In this document: piece after piece, positions 7,739-16,447 of the stretch
Position numbering within the stretch: the stretch's first letter is position 1
How the letters are laid out: each line of letters begins with the position of its first letter
Assembly (NCBI GenBank): GCA_937902315.1
Contig: CALGUG010000042.1
Coordinates: forward strand, 1 to 55,511
From: an uncultured Chloroflexales bacterium
GTDB lineage: Bacteria > Chloroflexota > Chloroflexia > Chloroflexales > Chloroflexaceae
DNA: 55,511 nt
Direction: 5' to 3'
Notes under the pieces: generated by a model
Told to the model about the DNA's origin: nothing
Seen by the model: only the letters and a program-made list of their open reading frames with translations
Database searches by the model: none
Program-made: the position numbers and the translations under genes

Positions 7739-8407
7739 TTAGACACTGGGTTTAGCGGGTTGACCGAGATAGATCGGTTCAAGTGTTGCGATATCGTCGA
7801 ATTGGCCTGCTTGGAAGCGCTTCCAGCCCAATTCAGCCAGATAGCCAGCGCGGCGCATATTGTCGGCGGGAGAAGGGAAGCGCGCTTGATCACCCAAGCC
7901 TTGCACCAACTGAGCCTGAACCGCCTCGCTCAGGTCGCCGCAGAAGAGCGTGCGTTCACTGATCGTGCTGGCGATCTCGGACAAAGTGGTGTTGCGCGGC
8001 TCGCTCAAGCGCTTCCATTCGCCTTTGTATTGAAATTCTGCCGTGGCAAAACGGTCGCGCCCTAGGTGAATCAAGGGATAGACCGGCATCGAAGGGCGTT
8101 GATGCTGATAAGCCAACATATCGAGCGTGCCGATACCGATCAAGGGCAAATTGGCTGCCATCGCTATGCCTTTGGCTACGCTCATACCGACTCGCAGCCC
8201 GCTCCAACTACCCGGCCCTAAGGCCACCGCTATGGCCTGAATATCGCTGCGCTTTTTGCGAATATGCGCCAAGAGCATATCGAGTTGAGGCAGAAGTTGG
8301 GTTGTCTGATTGTTGCCCGACATCCACGAAACTTCGGCCAACAGGCCACTGGCATCGTAACAAGCCAAACCAACTAATCGATTGGAAGTATCAATAGCAA
8401 CTAACAT
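7739..8407 (-). CDS. tsaB: tRNA t6A synthesis protein TsaB
   Basis: TsaB is the inactive ASKHA-fold partner of TsaD in the complex that places N6-threonylcarbamoyl on A37 of ANN-decoding tRNAs. The 222-residue protein begins MLVAIDTSNRLVGLACYD and carries ALGPGSWSGLRVGMSVAKGIA, the family motif (usually GPGSFTGLRIG). ATG 8407 was preferred; a TTG 27 nt upstream would add residues not seen in the family. The gene follows tsaE by 57 nt in the same direction, so both probably share a transcript. tsaD and tsaC are not in the window. Confidence 0.93.
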   Translation of the reverse strand: MLVAIDTSNRLVGLACYDASGLLAEVSWMSGNNQTTQLLPQLDMLLAHIRKKRSDIQAIAVALGPGSWSGLRVGMSVAKGIAMAANLPLIGIGTLDMLAYQHQRPSMPVYPLIHLGRDRFATAEFQYKGEWKRLSEPRNTTLSEIASTISERTLFCGDLSEAVQAQLVQGLGDQARFPSPADNMRRAGYLAELGWKRFQAGQFDDIATLEPIYLGQPAKPSV

Positions 8408-8464
8408 ATACAAAAAAAGAAAGCCAACAGCCAAATCTATACGATTCGGCCTTGTACCTTCCGA

Positions 8465-8983
8465 TTAACTGAAATCTCGTTTAAGCTGGGCGACCAAGCT
8501 TTCATAACGAACGCCGTGAGGCACAAAACGGAAGACACGTTTTGTATCGTTCAAATAACGAATATGAATAGCGAGATGCTCCTCGGGCAGCATGGCAGCG
8601 GCTCGCTCGGCCCATTCGATCAAACAGATTCCGTCGCCGCTCCAAAGCTCTTCCATGCCGATCGCCGTCAATTCGTTGGGATCTTCGATGCGGTAGAGGT
8701 CAGCATGATAAATCGTAAGGAAGTTATGGGCGCTATCGGCTTGATATTCGTTGACCAAAACGAAGCTCGGGCTGGTGACCAAATCTTCCGAGCCGAGTCC
8801 CTTGGCGATTCCTTTGACCAAGTGGGTTTTGCCACTGCCGAAATCGCCCAGCAACAGTACAAGATCGCCAGCCTGCAATAATTCACCCAAACGTCGACCT
8901 ACACGGTCGGTTTGGCTTACGCTATGGCTAATGAAATCAAGCTCTTTTAACGATTGTACATTCGACAACTGCTGACGACTCAT
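8465..8983 (-). CDS. tsaE: tRNA t6A synthesis ATPase TsaE
   Basis: TsaE is the small P-loop ATPase that binds TsaB-TsaD and drives turnover of the t6A synthase. The 172-residue protein has Walker A GDFGSGKTH (46-54), the conserved TSPSFVLVNEY and YHADLYRIED segments, and the LIEWAER motif near the C terminus. ATG 8983 (MSRQQLS) is the preferred start; a frame beginning 42 nt upstream is longer than the family usually is. It heads a minus-strand unit tsaE-tsaB-SIS, divergent from the ParA-like gene, with an extended -10 promoter at 9035-9043. Confidence 0.93.
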   Translation of the reverse strand: MSRQQLSNVQSLKELDFISHSVSQTDRVGRRLGELLQAGDLVLLLGDFGSGKTHLVKGIAKGLGSEDLVTSPSFVLVNEYQADSAHNFLTIYHADLYRIEDPNELTAIGMEELWSGDGICLIEWAERAAAMLPEEHLAIHIRYLNDTKRVFRFVPHGVRYESLVAQLKRDFS

Positions 8984-9034
8984 GGAACCCACACTTCTCT
9001 TTAACGCAAAATAATCACCGCTCAATATGGCTTA

Positions 9035-9043
9035 AGTATACCA
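9035..9043 (-). promoter_or_regulatory. Extended -10 promoter for tsaE-tsaB
   Basis: On the minus strand TGG-TATACT reads as an extended -10 (TGnTATACT), about 50 bp before the tsaE ATG. No good -35 box is visible, which is usual for this class. Confidence 0.6.
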
Positions 9044-9125
9044 TAGGGCTTGCTGCGACGGAGTCACTGTTAAGTAAAATCAGCCTTATTTAGCGCCTGT
9101 AATAGTTTATTTGGGCGCCGTTTTG

Positions 9126-9154
9126 TTGACACGGTTATTGCGCTGCGCTACACT
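9126..9154 (+). promoter_or_regulatory. Promoter for the ParA-like gene
   Basis: TTGACA (9126-9131), 17 bp, TACACT (9149-9154); the ATG is 68 bp further. Confidence 0.85.
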
Positions 9155-9222
9155 TGATGCAGGATTGATGGGTAGTAAGGGCGGCGGCAGATGCTCACCA
9201 CATCTGCGAGGAGCCTATTTTC

Positions 9223-10290
9223 ATGGGACGCGTCATTGCAGTTACAAACTTAAAAGGCGGAGTCGGCAAAACAACCACGGTCGTAAACGTCAGCGCTGGT
9301 TTGGCTCTGAAAGGGGCCAAAGTTCTTCTGATCGATGTCGACGCACAGGGCAACCTCGGAATGGCCTTGGGCGTAGAACCGCGCCGCACGCTGTACGAAG
9401 TCTTGATCGACAAGGCTGCAGTGGAAGATTGCATCACCCCTGTGCGACCAAACCTCGATCTGCTGGCTGGTGATGATACGCTGCTCAATGTGCAGACCGC
9501 CATCGGCGATCGGCCCGACAAAGCCTACGTCCTTGAGCGCACACTGCGTTCGTATGTGCGCCACTACGATTTTGTCTTTATCGACTGTGGCGGTTCACTC
9601 ACGATTCTCAATATCAATGCGATGATGTTCGCCAGCGATCTGCTTATTCCAACCGCCGTCGAACATCTTTCGATTCGAGGTCTCGCTCTCCTCTTCAAAC
9701 AGATTCAGCGTCTCAAAGGCAAAATGCCGGCCACAAGCGTGATCGTGCCGACCATGTACGATACCCGCCGCAAACAGTCAGAAGAGATTCTGACCCAACT
9801 GCGCCAAACCTATGGTTCGCTTGTGGTCGATCCGATTCGGGTCAATGTCAAGCTTTCGGAAGCACCAGCGGTCGGCCAAACGATCTATGAATACGATCCA
9901 CGTTCGCGTGGTGCGATCGAATACGCCGCACTAGTCGAGCATCTTGGCCGCCTATGGAAGTTCCCCGAAGCCAAAGCTGCACCTGCTCCTGCCACAACCA
10001 GCCCTTCAACGCTTTCCAATCCAACACCTATTCAATCGAGCCCTGCGGAACTACCCAATTCAGTCCAAGCCAATCAAGCTAGTGTGCCAGTTCAGGTGGA
10101 AACTGGAAAGCGGCCCTTACGACGGCTCTCAATTGAACGGCCTATGGTCACAGGTAGAGGAGCCACCGAGCAGTATTGTCCCGATTGCGGACATCTTTTG
10201 CAACGTTCTACGGCTGCAGGCTATCGCATCAGCTTTTGCAACCATTGTAAATATCGCCGCCAAGAACTGATCAATAGTTCACGGCCCTAA
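9223..10290 (+). CDS. ParA-family ATPase with C-terminal zinc ribbon
   Basis: Residues 1-250 form a ParA/Soj-type deviant Walker ATPase: KGGVGKTT (11-18), DVDAQGN (38-44) and a conserved VNVKLSEAPAVGQTIYEYDPRSRGA close to the end of the domain. ParA proteins move or position DNA or other cargo using ATP-dependent nucleoid binding. Two features are odd. The usual D-x-PP-S motif reads IDCGGSL (120-126), with the two prolines replaced by glycines. A Pro/Ser/Thr-rich linker (about 250-300) leads to a zinc ribbon, Cys319-Pro-Asp-Cys322 and Cys339-Asn-His-Cys342, absent from chromosomal ParA. No parB or parS-like site is adjacent, so this is probably an orphan positioning ATPase. GAGGAG precedes the ATG. 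Confidence 0.88.
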   Translation: MGRVIAVTNLKGGVGKTTTVVNVSAGLALKGAKVLLIDVDAQGNLGMALGVEPRRTLYEVLIDKAAVEDCITPVRPNLDLLAGDDTLLNVQTAIGDRPDKAYVLERTLRSYVRHYDFVFIDCGGSLTILNINAMMFASDLLIPTAVEHLSIRGLALLFKQIQRLKGKMPATSVIVPTMYDTRRKQSEEILTQLRQTYGSLVVDPIRVNVKLSEAPAVGQTIYEYDPRSRGAIEYAALVEHLGRLWKFPEAKAAPAPATTSPSTLSNPTPIQSSPAELPNSVQANQASVPVQVETGKRPLRRLSIERPMVTGRGATEQYCPDCGHLLQRSTAAGYRISFCNHCKYRRQELINSSRP

Positions 10291-10306
10291 GCACTATGGA
10301 TGTGAC

Positions 10307-11206
10307 GTGGAGATTCAGCGTTTAGATACACACCTGAAGGCTATCGATTCGCTCTTGTTTGATGTAGCAGGTTTAGGCTTAGTGTATGTGGTTGAGGGCG
10401 ATCAGATCGCTCTGATCGAAACAGGTACACCGCGCAGCGCCCAGCACACCCTGGCTGGCCTACGGGAACTAGGTATCCACCCCGAAGCGGTTCAACACAT
10501 CATCTGCACCCACATCCATCTCGACCACGCAGGCGGTGCTGGCATTTTGGCTCAGGCGCTGCCTAACGCCACCGTTTACATGCACAGCAGCATGATTCCC
10601 CACTTGATCGATCCAACGCGCCTGATCAGGGGTACGATTCGCGCTGTGGGTGAAGAGTTGTGGCGAACCTACGACGAGCCGCTTCCGATCGCGCCGGAAC
10701 GCCTCAGCCCTTCCGACAATTTGCGGCTCGATCTTGGGCGCGGAATCGTCTTGGAAGCGATCGCTACGCCGGGCCACTGCCCCGATCACATGGCCTTCCA
10801 CGATTTGCAAAGCGGTGCGCTGTTTATCGGCGATGCAGCGGGCACAGCGACCCCGCGCTGGAATCTGGTGCGCCCTATGACACCACCGCCCACCTATGAT
10901 CTCGTCGCTCAGCAGCAGACGATCGCTGCCCTGCGTAAAGGCAACTTCAGCCGTCTGTACTTCAGCCATTGCGGCGCCTACGACAATGTTGATGAGACTT
11001 TGGCCGAACTGGCCGATGGCCTCGATCGCCTGATCGAGGGTGTGCGCCGTGCGCTGGCGGCCGGCGAGAGCGACCCGAACCTGATCGCCGAACGTCTCTT
11101 GCCTATTCCGCCCGATGCGCCCGACTCGATGCCGCTGCGCACCTGGGCCAGTATGAGCATCGCCGGCCTGATTCGCTACGAGCAGAAGCGTACCAGCAAC
11201 GCATAA
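10307..11206 (+). CDS. Metallo-beta-lactamase-fold hydrolase
   Basis: The 299-residue protein is a metallo-beta-lactamase superfamily hydrolase with the zinc motif HIHLDH (69-74), GHCPDH further on, and the metal-bridging aspartate in FIGDAAG. The fold is similar to glyoxalase II and related hydrolases. After the core there is an extra helical C-terminal part (about 225-299). The substrate cannot be inferred. The start is GTG 10307, 16 nt after the ParA-like gene, so the two are probably co-transcribed; a strong terminator follows at 11243. A functional link with the ParA-like protein is possible but only positional. Confidence 0.88.
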   Translation: MEIQRLDTHLKAIDSLLFDVAGLGLVYVVEGDQIALIETGTPRSAQHTLAGLRELGIHPEAVQHIICTHIHLDHAGGAGILAQALPNATVYMHSSMIPHLIDPTRLIRGTIRAVGEELWRTYDEPLPIAPERLSPSDNLRLDLGRGIVLEAIATPGHCPDHMAFHDLQSGALFIGDAAGTATPRWNLVRPMTPPPTYDLVAQQQTIAALRKGNFSRLYFSHCGAYDNVDETLAELADGLDRLIEGVRRALAAGESDPNLIAERLLPIPPDAPDSMPLRTWASMSIAGLIRYEQKRTSNA

Positions 11207-11242
11207 GCGATCTCAAACATCTCCTTAGCCGAACAAACAACG

Positions 11243-11284
11243 AAAAGAGTCAGATAAAGGCTTGAGCCTTTATTTGACTCTTTT
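11243..11284 (+). terminator. Terminator of the parA-like/MBL unit
   Basis: AAAAGAGTCA-g-ATAAAGGC, loop TTGA, GCCTTTAT-t-TGACTCTTTT; a long stem with one internal mismatch and a T run. Confidence 0.9.
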
Positions 11285-11420
11285 AATTTACAGTTGTATT
11301 ATCTAGAACCGAATCTTTCTGAACTCCATACATCGTATGAACTCCGTTTGTAGTCTTGGGTTTTGGGCAGTCGCTCCGCATGGGCTGATACCCACTTTGT
11401 GGTGGCGGGCGAGCTGTTTG

Positions 11421-11438
11421 TAGCCGTAGGCGGACGCG
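11421..11438 (+). repeat. REP-like core, copy 4
   Basis: TAGCCGTAGGCGGACGCG; preceded by GGGCGAGCTGTT as in the copies at 18498 and 27360. Confidence 0.85.
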
Positions 11439-11711
11439 GTTAAAGCCTTGCTTGGGGGAAAGACCACGCCGCTAACACTATGCAAGTTACTTAGGCCAGA
11501 GATAAGCGCATAGAGTTGGCGCTCTCAACACAACGCACGATCCAGCTCTGTCGGGCTTGCATAGGCTCTTTGAAGCAATCAACCGGATCTGGGATTACAT
11601 AATTGCCTCTTTAGCGGCTTATCGCTTATGAGGTATGTCTTTGTATACCAGAAAGGAGGAGTTTTGTTTGGGCCTGAGTAGAGCGTATTATGAAAAAGAG
11701 TGAGTGGAGCT

Positions 11712-14700
11712 ATGAAAACGCGACTTTTCATTGTAGTGGCCCTCATTATGGCAGTAGGCGTAAGTCTTCCTTCCAGCATTCAAGCTCGAGACCCGCACCC
11801 CAGCAACTCCCGCACTTCATTGCGAGACCTTCCACGCGAAGCGCGCCGTATCGTTGCAGAACATGGCCAACAAATCAAACCAGCTCGTATCAGTTCATCA
11901 TCTAAAGTTCGGGTCATATTGGAACTTGAGGATAGCCCTGCTATCGACGTCTATCTCAACCAATCTGAAATCGCCATCGCCGACGCTACCACGGCGAGCC
12001 GCAACCAGATCGCAACCATCGAGCAGGCCCAACAACGTATCTTAGCTCAGCTCTCCGGCCTGCAAGCTCAAGTTCTCTATCGCACCCAACGCGTCTTTAA
12101 CGGTATTGCGATTCAAGTCGATGCCAATAAACTCGCTCAAATCGCCAAGCTCAAAGGGGTAAAAGCGATCTATCCTTCTGTATCGGTGAAGCCAGCTAAT
12201 AGCACCAGTGTGCCTTTTATCGGGGCCGACAAGCTCTGGAGCACAGGCGTTATTACCGCTACAGGTAAAAATATCAAAATCGGGATTATCGACACCGGCG
12301 TCGATTATATCCATACTGATTTCGGAGGTTCGGGAGCTTCAAGCGATTATGATCGCAACAATGTGACGCACAACAACGAGACACCAGCGCTCTTCCCAAG
12401 CGTCAAAGTGGTCGGCGGTTACGACTTTGTGGGCGATGACTTCGATTCCACAAGCGATGACCCCAACAAGCAAATTCCGACTCCCGACCCTGATCCAATG
12501 GACTGCGACGGCCATGGCACCCACGTTGCGGGCACCGCTGCTGGCTATGGTGTCAAAAGCGATGGCAGCACCTACAATGGGCCTTATACCGATTCGCTGG
12601 TAAGCTCTGATTTCAAGATCGGCCCGGGTGTCGCACCTGAAGCATCGATCTACGCTTTGAAGGTATTTGGCTGCGAAGGTTCGAGCGATATCATCGCTCC
12701 GGCCATCGAATACGCTGTTGATCCCAATGGCGACGGCGATTTCAGCGACCGCCTCGATGTGATCAACATGTCGTTAGGAGCCGAGTCGGGCAGCAGCATC
12801 CATGCCGATGCGATCGCAAGCAATCGTGCCGCTAATCTGGGTGTGATTGTGGTGGTCGCAGCGGGCAATAGCGGCGATTCCTACTACATTATGGGCAGCC
12901 CAGGCTCGGCAGAACGAGTGATCACGGTCGCTGCCTCGGTCGATGATGGCTTGGTCTTCTCGGCTATCCAAGTCAATGCACCTGCCGACATTGCAGGTAA
13001 CTATATCGCCGCAGATGCCGATTTTGGTCCAAAACTTACTCCTACAGGCGTGACCGAAGATCTGGTAGCGGCACAACCTGCCAACGCTTGTAGCCCGCTC
13101 AGCAATGCGGCCAGTATCGCTGGCAAAATCGCTCTGATCGATCGAGGAACATGTACCTTTGTCGAGAAGGTTAAAGCTGCGCAAACTGCGGGCGCGGTTG
13201 GCGTAGTGGTCGTTAATAACCAAGATGGCGACCCAGTCACCATGGGCGGAGACGACGCGACGATCACGATTCCTTCGGTTATGATCAGCAAAGCAGACGG
13301 CGATACGATCAAAGCACAACTGGGGAATGGCGTCAATGTCACGCTCTCATCGGACATCACTACTGTTCGGCCCGAACTGGGCGATACGCTAGCGACCTTC
13401 TCATCACGTGGCCCGGCAGCAGGTAATTCGTGGCTGAAGCCCGATATCGCCGCCCCCGGCCTCTCGATCATCTCTGCCGCCAGCGGCACAGGTAACGGAG
13501 AAGCGAACGCCAGCGGTACGTCGATGGCAACGCCTCATGTCGCCGGAGCTATGGCCCTGCTGCGTCAACTGCACCCCAACTGGAGCGTCGAAGAGCTCAA
13601 AGCGCTGGCGATGAACACAGCCACCAACGATGTGCGCACCGCAGCAGCTGACGATTCAATACCGTTTGGGCCGGGCCGCATCGGTGCAGGTCGTATCGAT
13701 CTGGTCAATGCTCGCGATGCTCAAGTCGTAGCCTTCAACGACACCAACGATGGAACGGTTAGCGTTTCGTTTGGCGCGCTTGAGATCACCCAAACCACGA
13801 CCCTGAGCAAACAAGTCAAGGTCGTCAACAAGAGCCTGACGCCACAAAGCTACAGCCTTAGCTACCTCGCTCGCGCTGAGGTTCCCGGAGTCAGCTATAC
13901 AATCTCGCCGACCAGCGTCGATCTCGGCCCCGGTGCTAGCAGCAGTGTCACCGTGACCTTGACCGCCAACCCGGCGCAGATGAAACATAGCCATGACCCC
14001 TCGGTGAACGAGGCCCCCTATGGCTTGCCAAGCCAGTGGCTCAGCGAAGCGGCTGGTTATCTGCTGCTGCAGTCGAACAGCGCTCCAACCCTGCGCGTGC
14101 CTGTTCACTCAGCGCCGCGCCCTGCCTCGCGTATGCAAGCGACAGAAAGCTCGCTCAATCTCGCAGGCTTTGGCGTGGTTACAAGCACGATCGCGCTGAC
14201 TGGAACAGCCCTGATCGGCGAGAATCCGCCGCTCGACTATCAATCGCTGGCCTCGGCCTTTGAACTCCAGTACACCAGTCCTGTTTCGAGCACAACAGTA
14301 GGCAAAGAGGCGGATCTGCACTATATCGGTATCGCCAATTCGCTGCGCGCGACCGCTACACCTACCGAGCCTTTAGGCGTGCTCGAAGATGCCTACATCT
14401 ATTTCGCAATCACGACCCATCAAGATTGGAGCTCGCCGCACCAAGTCGAGTTCGATATCTACATCGATACCGATCAAGATGGTGTCGAGGATTTCATTCT
14501 CTTCGACTGGAACTATGGCAATGCCAGTGGTGCGTATAGCAGCGGCAGCTATATCTCGGTGCTCTACGATATCGCTCTCGACGAGCTCTTCCTCGCCGAC
14601 TTTATTAACGGCTTCCCCGACATGGACACCGGCCTCTTCAACAGCAACGTGATGGTGTTAGGTGTAGCGGCGAGTGATCTTGGGCTAAGTGCAGAATCGC

Positions 14701-15053
14701 CTCAATTCGACTACAAGGTCGTAAGTTATAGCACCGAGCGTGCCGACGGCGAATTCTCCGACGACATTGTCATATACGGCGATCCCATCGACGAAACGCC
14801 CGTCTTAAGCTATAACGCCGCTCAACCGGGCATCAGCACGGGCAATCCCGATCTCGATGGCATGCCGTTCTACAACGACCAGCCCGATACTGTCATTCCG
14901 ATCGAGTTCAACGCCCAACACTACCAAGCCAACAACTCGCAAGGATTGCTCTTACTCCATCACCACAATACCAAAGGCCGACGAGCTGAGGTGCTCGCAA
15001 TCAATAGTGGCACCCGCATTCTGATGCCCTTGGTCTTCAAAGCCGAGGAGTAA
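11712..15053 (+). CDS. Secreted subtilisin-like serine protease with PA domain
   Basis: The 1113-residue protease has a Sec signal peptide (MKTRLFIVVALIMAVGVSLPSSIQA), an I9-like propeptide (about 65-160), and a peptidase S8 domain. The catalytic triad is Asp194 (GIIDTGVDY), His268 (DGHGTHVAGT) and Ser604 (ASGTSMATPHVAG), with oxyanion Asn386 (VAAGNSG). A protease-associated (PA) domain (about 425-545) is inserted between the His and Ser blocks, as in C5a-peptidase-like subtilases. The long C-terminal part (about 670-1113) is beta-rich and of unknown role. The protein ends in ILMPLVFKAEE, like many secreted Chloroflexota proteins with a terminal '(Y/F)LPLV' tail. ATG 11712 was chosen because it gives the signal peptide; GTG 11700 is the alternative. 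Confidence 0.93.
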   Translation: MKTRLFIVVALIMAVGVSLPSSIQARDPHPSNSRTSLRDLPREARRIVAEHGQQIKPARISSSSKVRVILELEDSPAIDVYLNQSEIAIADATTASRNQIATIEQAQQRILAQLSGLQAQVLYRTQRVFNGIAIQVDANKLAQIAKLKGVKAIYPSVSVKPANSTSVPFIGADKLWSTGVITATGKNIKIGIIDTGVDYIHTDFGGSGASSDYDRNNVTHNNETPALFPSVKVVGGYDFVGDDFDSTSDDPNKQIPTPDPDPMDCDGHGTHVAGTAAGYGVKSDGSTYNGPYTDSLVSSDFKIGPGVAPEASIYALKVFGCEGSSDIIAPAIEYAVDPNGDGDFSDRLDVINMSLGAESGSSIHADAIASNRAANLGVIVVVAAGNSGDSYYIMGSPGSAERVITVAASVDDGLVFSAIQVNAPADIAGNYIAADADFGPKLTPTGVTEDLVAAQPANACSPLSNAASIAGKIALIDRGTCTFVEKVKAAQTAGAVGVVVVNNQDGDPVTMGGDDATITIPSVMISKADGDTIKAQLGNGVNVTLSSDITTVRPELGDTLATFSSRGPAAGNSWLKPDIAAPGLSIISAASGTGNGEANASGTSMATPHVAGAMALLRQLHPNWSVEELKALAMNTATNDVRTAAADDSIPFGPGRIGAGRIDLVNARDAQVVAFNDTNDGTVSVSFGALEITQTTTLSKQVKVVNKSLTPQSYSLSYLARAEVPGVSYTISPTSVDLGPGASSSVTVTLTANPAQMKHSHDPSVNEAPYGLPSQWLSEAAGYLLLQSNSAPTLRVPVHSAPRPASRMQATESSLNLAGFGVVTSTIALTGTALIGENPPLDYQSLASAFELQYTSPVSSTTVGKEADLHYIGIANSLRATATPTEPLGVLEDAYIYFAITTHQDWSSPHQVEFDIYIDTDQDGVEDFILFDWNYGNASGAYSSGSYISVLYDIALDELFLADFINGFPDMDTGLFNSNVMVLGVAASDLGLSAESPQFDYKVVSYSTERADGEFSDDIVIYGDPIDETPVLSYNAAQPGISTGNPDLDGMPFYNDQPDTVIPIEFNAQHYQANNSQGLLLLHHHNTKGRRAEVLAINSGTRILMPLVFKAEE

Positions 15054-15076
15054 ATAAATCCTGAAAAATAAAGCAG

Positions 15077-15127
15077 AAAGACCTGAAAGGCTGTTATACA
15101 GACAACACTTTCAGGTCTTTCCTTTTT
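15077..15127 (+). terminator. Terminator of the subtilase gene
   Basis: AAAGACCTGAAAG (15077-15089) and CTTTCAGGTCTTT (15108-15120) form a perfect 13-bp stem followed by CCTTTTTC. Confidence 0.9.
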
Positions 15128-15134
15128 CTCTCTC

Positions 15135-15163
15135 TTTCGGCAAAAAGAGATTTGTATGGTAAA
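15135..15163 (+). promoter_or_regulatory. Candidate promoter of the glycan locus
   Basis: TCGGCA (15135-15140), 17 bp, TAAACT (15158-15163) with an extended TGg in front. It would leave a leader of roughly 190 nt before the first methyltransferase. The rest of 15164-15355 is AT-rich with nothing recognised. Confidence 0.4.
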
Positions 15164-15355
15164 CTCAGACAGCCTACTTATTAATAGAGCAGGAAAACCT
15201 TAGATATTACCCTCTCAATTCTAATAGAAACAGTTTCGATAAACCTATTCGGCCTTATGGCTCAGTTCTAACGTATATAAACGACTATTTAGTCTTTATG
15301 GATTTCCAAAGGCCTTTCATCCAAAGGGCTATTTATTTGAAAGGGATTACTTCGT

Positions 15356-16288
15356 ATGCGCACTCTTGCAGATAGGATGCTCAAATATACTGATGGATTA
15401 ACTGTTCTTGAAGATACTGTCAATCACGATAAGGTCCATGCCCAAGATGATCTTATCTCTTTTTATGGTCTCTACCACGCTAAACGCCTCGCTTATAGTC
15501 TTGAACGAATTAAAGCTTGGCAGCCTAAACAAGATCGCCCACTTCGCATCTTAGAAATCGGTAGCGCACCCTTTTTCTTTTCCTATGCCCTTAGTAAAGA
15601 GCTTAATTGTGAGTTAGTCGGTGTTGATACAGCCCTAGGTACCTGGCCCGGCCCTGAAATCGAGCCCTCCCGTACCCCAAATCAGGTGACCTTAGGCGTG
15701 TATGGTAAAGAAGTTTTAAAGCTTCCCGTCTATGTGTTTAATATTGAACGCGACCATTTCCCCTTTGATGATGGTCAATTTGATTTGGTCCTCTTTATGG
15801 AGGTCTTGGAACATCTTTCCTACTCTCCATCTTGGGCATTAGCTGAAATGCATCGGGTTTTACGACCACAGGGACGCCTTTTCCTAACCGTTCCAAACTA
15901 TCTCTCTTTCACCCGTCTCTGGATGCAATTTATGCATCTAAGCGATGAACATGAATATAGCGGTTTAGGACTTTATGCACGCCATCTTCGCGAGTTCACC
16001 ACCGATGAAGTAGCTCTTCTGCTTCGTTCCTGTAACTTTAACCTGCTCCATATGGAGCAAGCTAATGTCTATCCTTGGGTTCCACCTATCTCTCTCCCTA
16101 TGCGTATCATTCGTTCTTTCACTCATGTACTACAACAGTTTGTACCCTATTTTCAGAAGAAACAAGAATACATATTGACTATGTCTGAAAAGGTGGGTAC
16201 ACCCCAAGCAGGTTTTCCACGTTCACTCTATAGTTTCCGCGACCTTTATCCAGTTCCTAGAGGGGCGAAAAAGGTCTTAATCGACTAA
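15356..16288 (+). CDS. Class I SAM-dependent methyltransferase (glycan locus)
   Basis: The 310-residue protein has a Rossmann-type SAM domain: motif I RILEIGSAPFFFSYAL (about 63-78), an acidic loop, then FDLVLFMEVLEHL (post II) and MHRVLRPQGRLFLTVPNYLSF. A helical C-terminal region follows. Substrate unknown; position at the head of a glycosyltransferase locus suggests methylation of a sugar or lipid-linked glycan. Codon use is richer in A/T-ending codons than in the preceding genes, which could reflect transfer of the locus. It is the first of five methyltransferases within 12 kb. Confidence 0.85.
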   Translation: MRTLADRMLKYTDGLTVLEDTVNHDKVHAQDDLISFYGLYHAKRLAYSLERIKAWQPKQDRPLRILEIGSAPFFFSYALSKELNCELVGVDTALGTWPGPEIEPSRTPNQVTLGVYGKEVLKLPVYVFNIERDHFPFDDGQFDLVLFMEVLEHLSYSPSWALAEMHRVLRPQGRLFLTVPNYLSFTRLWMQFMHLSDEHEYSGLGLYARHLREFTTDEVALLLRSCNFNLLHMEQANVYPWVPPISLPMRIIRSFTHVLQQFVPYFQKKQEYILTMSEKVGTPQAGFPRSLYSFRDLYPVPRGAKKVLID

Positions 16289-16397
16289 TTTGATGAGTCT
16301 TATACAAGTATGTAATTTATAGACTATGTGAGATACGGGTTTATGTTATTCCACATGGTCTATAAACTTACATACAATTATTTTCTTATGTAGGGCG

Positions 16398-16406
16398 TGG
16401 TATACT
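16398..16406 (+). promoter_or_regulatory. Extended -10 promoter before the GT-C-like gene
   Basis: TGG-TATACT (16398-16406) fits an extended -10 box about 42 bp before ATG 16448; no clear -35. Confidence 0.5.
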
Positions 16407-16447
16407 AGCAGCCACCATTGAGAAAGCTAGAATGGTTTGATGGGTGT

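Larger units (their letters stand above)
11207..11711. other. Intergenic region before the subtilase gene
   Basis: It contains the terminator at 11243-11284, a REP core at 11421-11438 and otherwise no gene. AAAGGAGGA at 11653-11659 is a perfect ribosome-binding sequence, but the frame behind it (TTG 11664) stops after five codons. TTGCCT (11603-11608) with TATGAG (18 bp downstream) is a weak promoter candidate for the subtilase. Confidence 0.55.

Noticed and set aside
11653..11681. Perfect AAAGGAGGA ribosome site followed by TTG as the subtilase start
   Set aside because: The frame from TTG 11664 meets a stop after five codons; a leader peptide is possible but unsupported.
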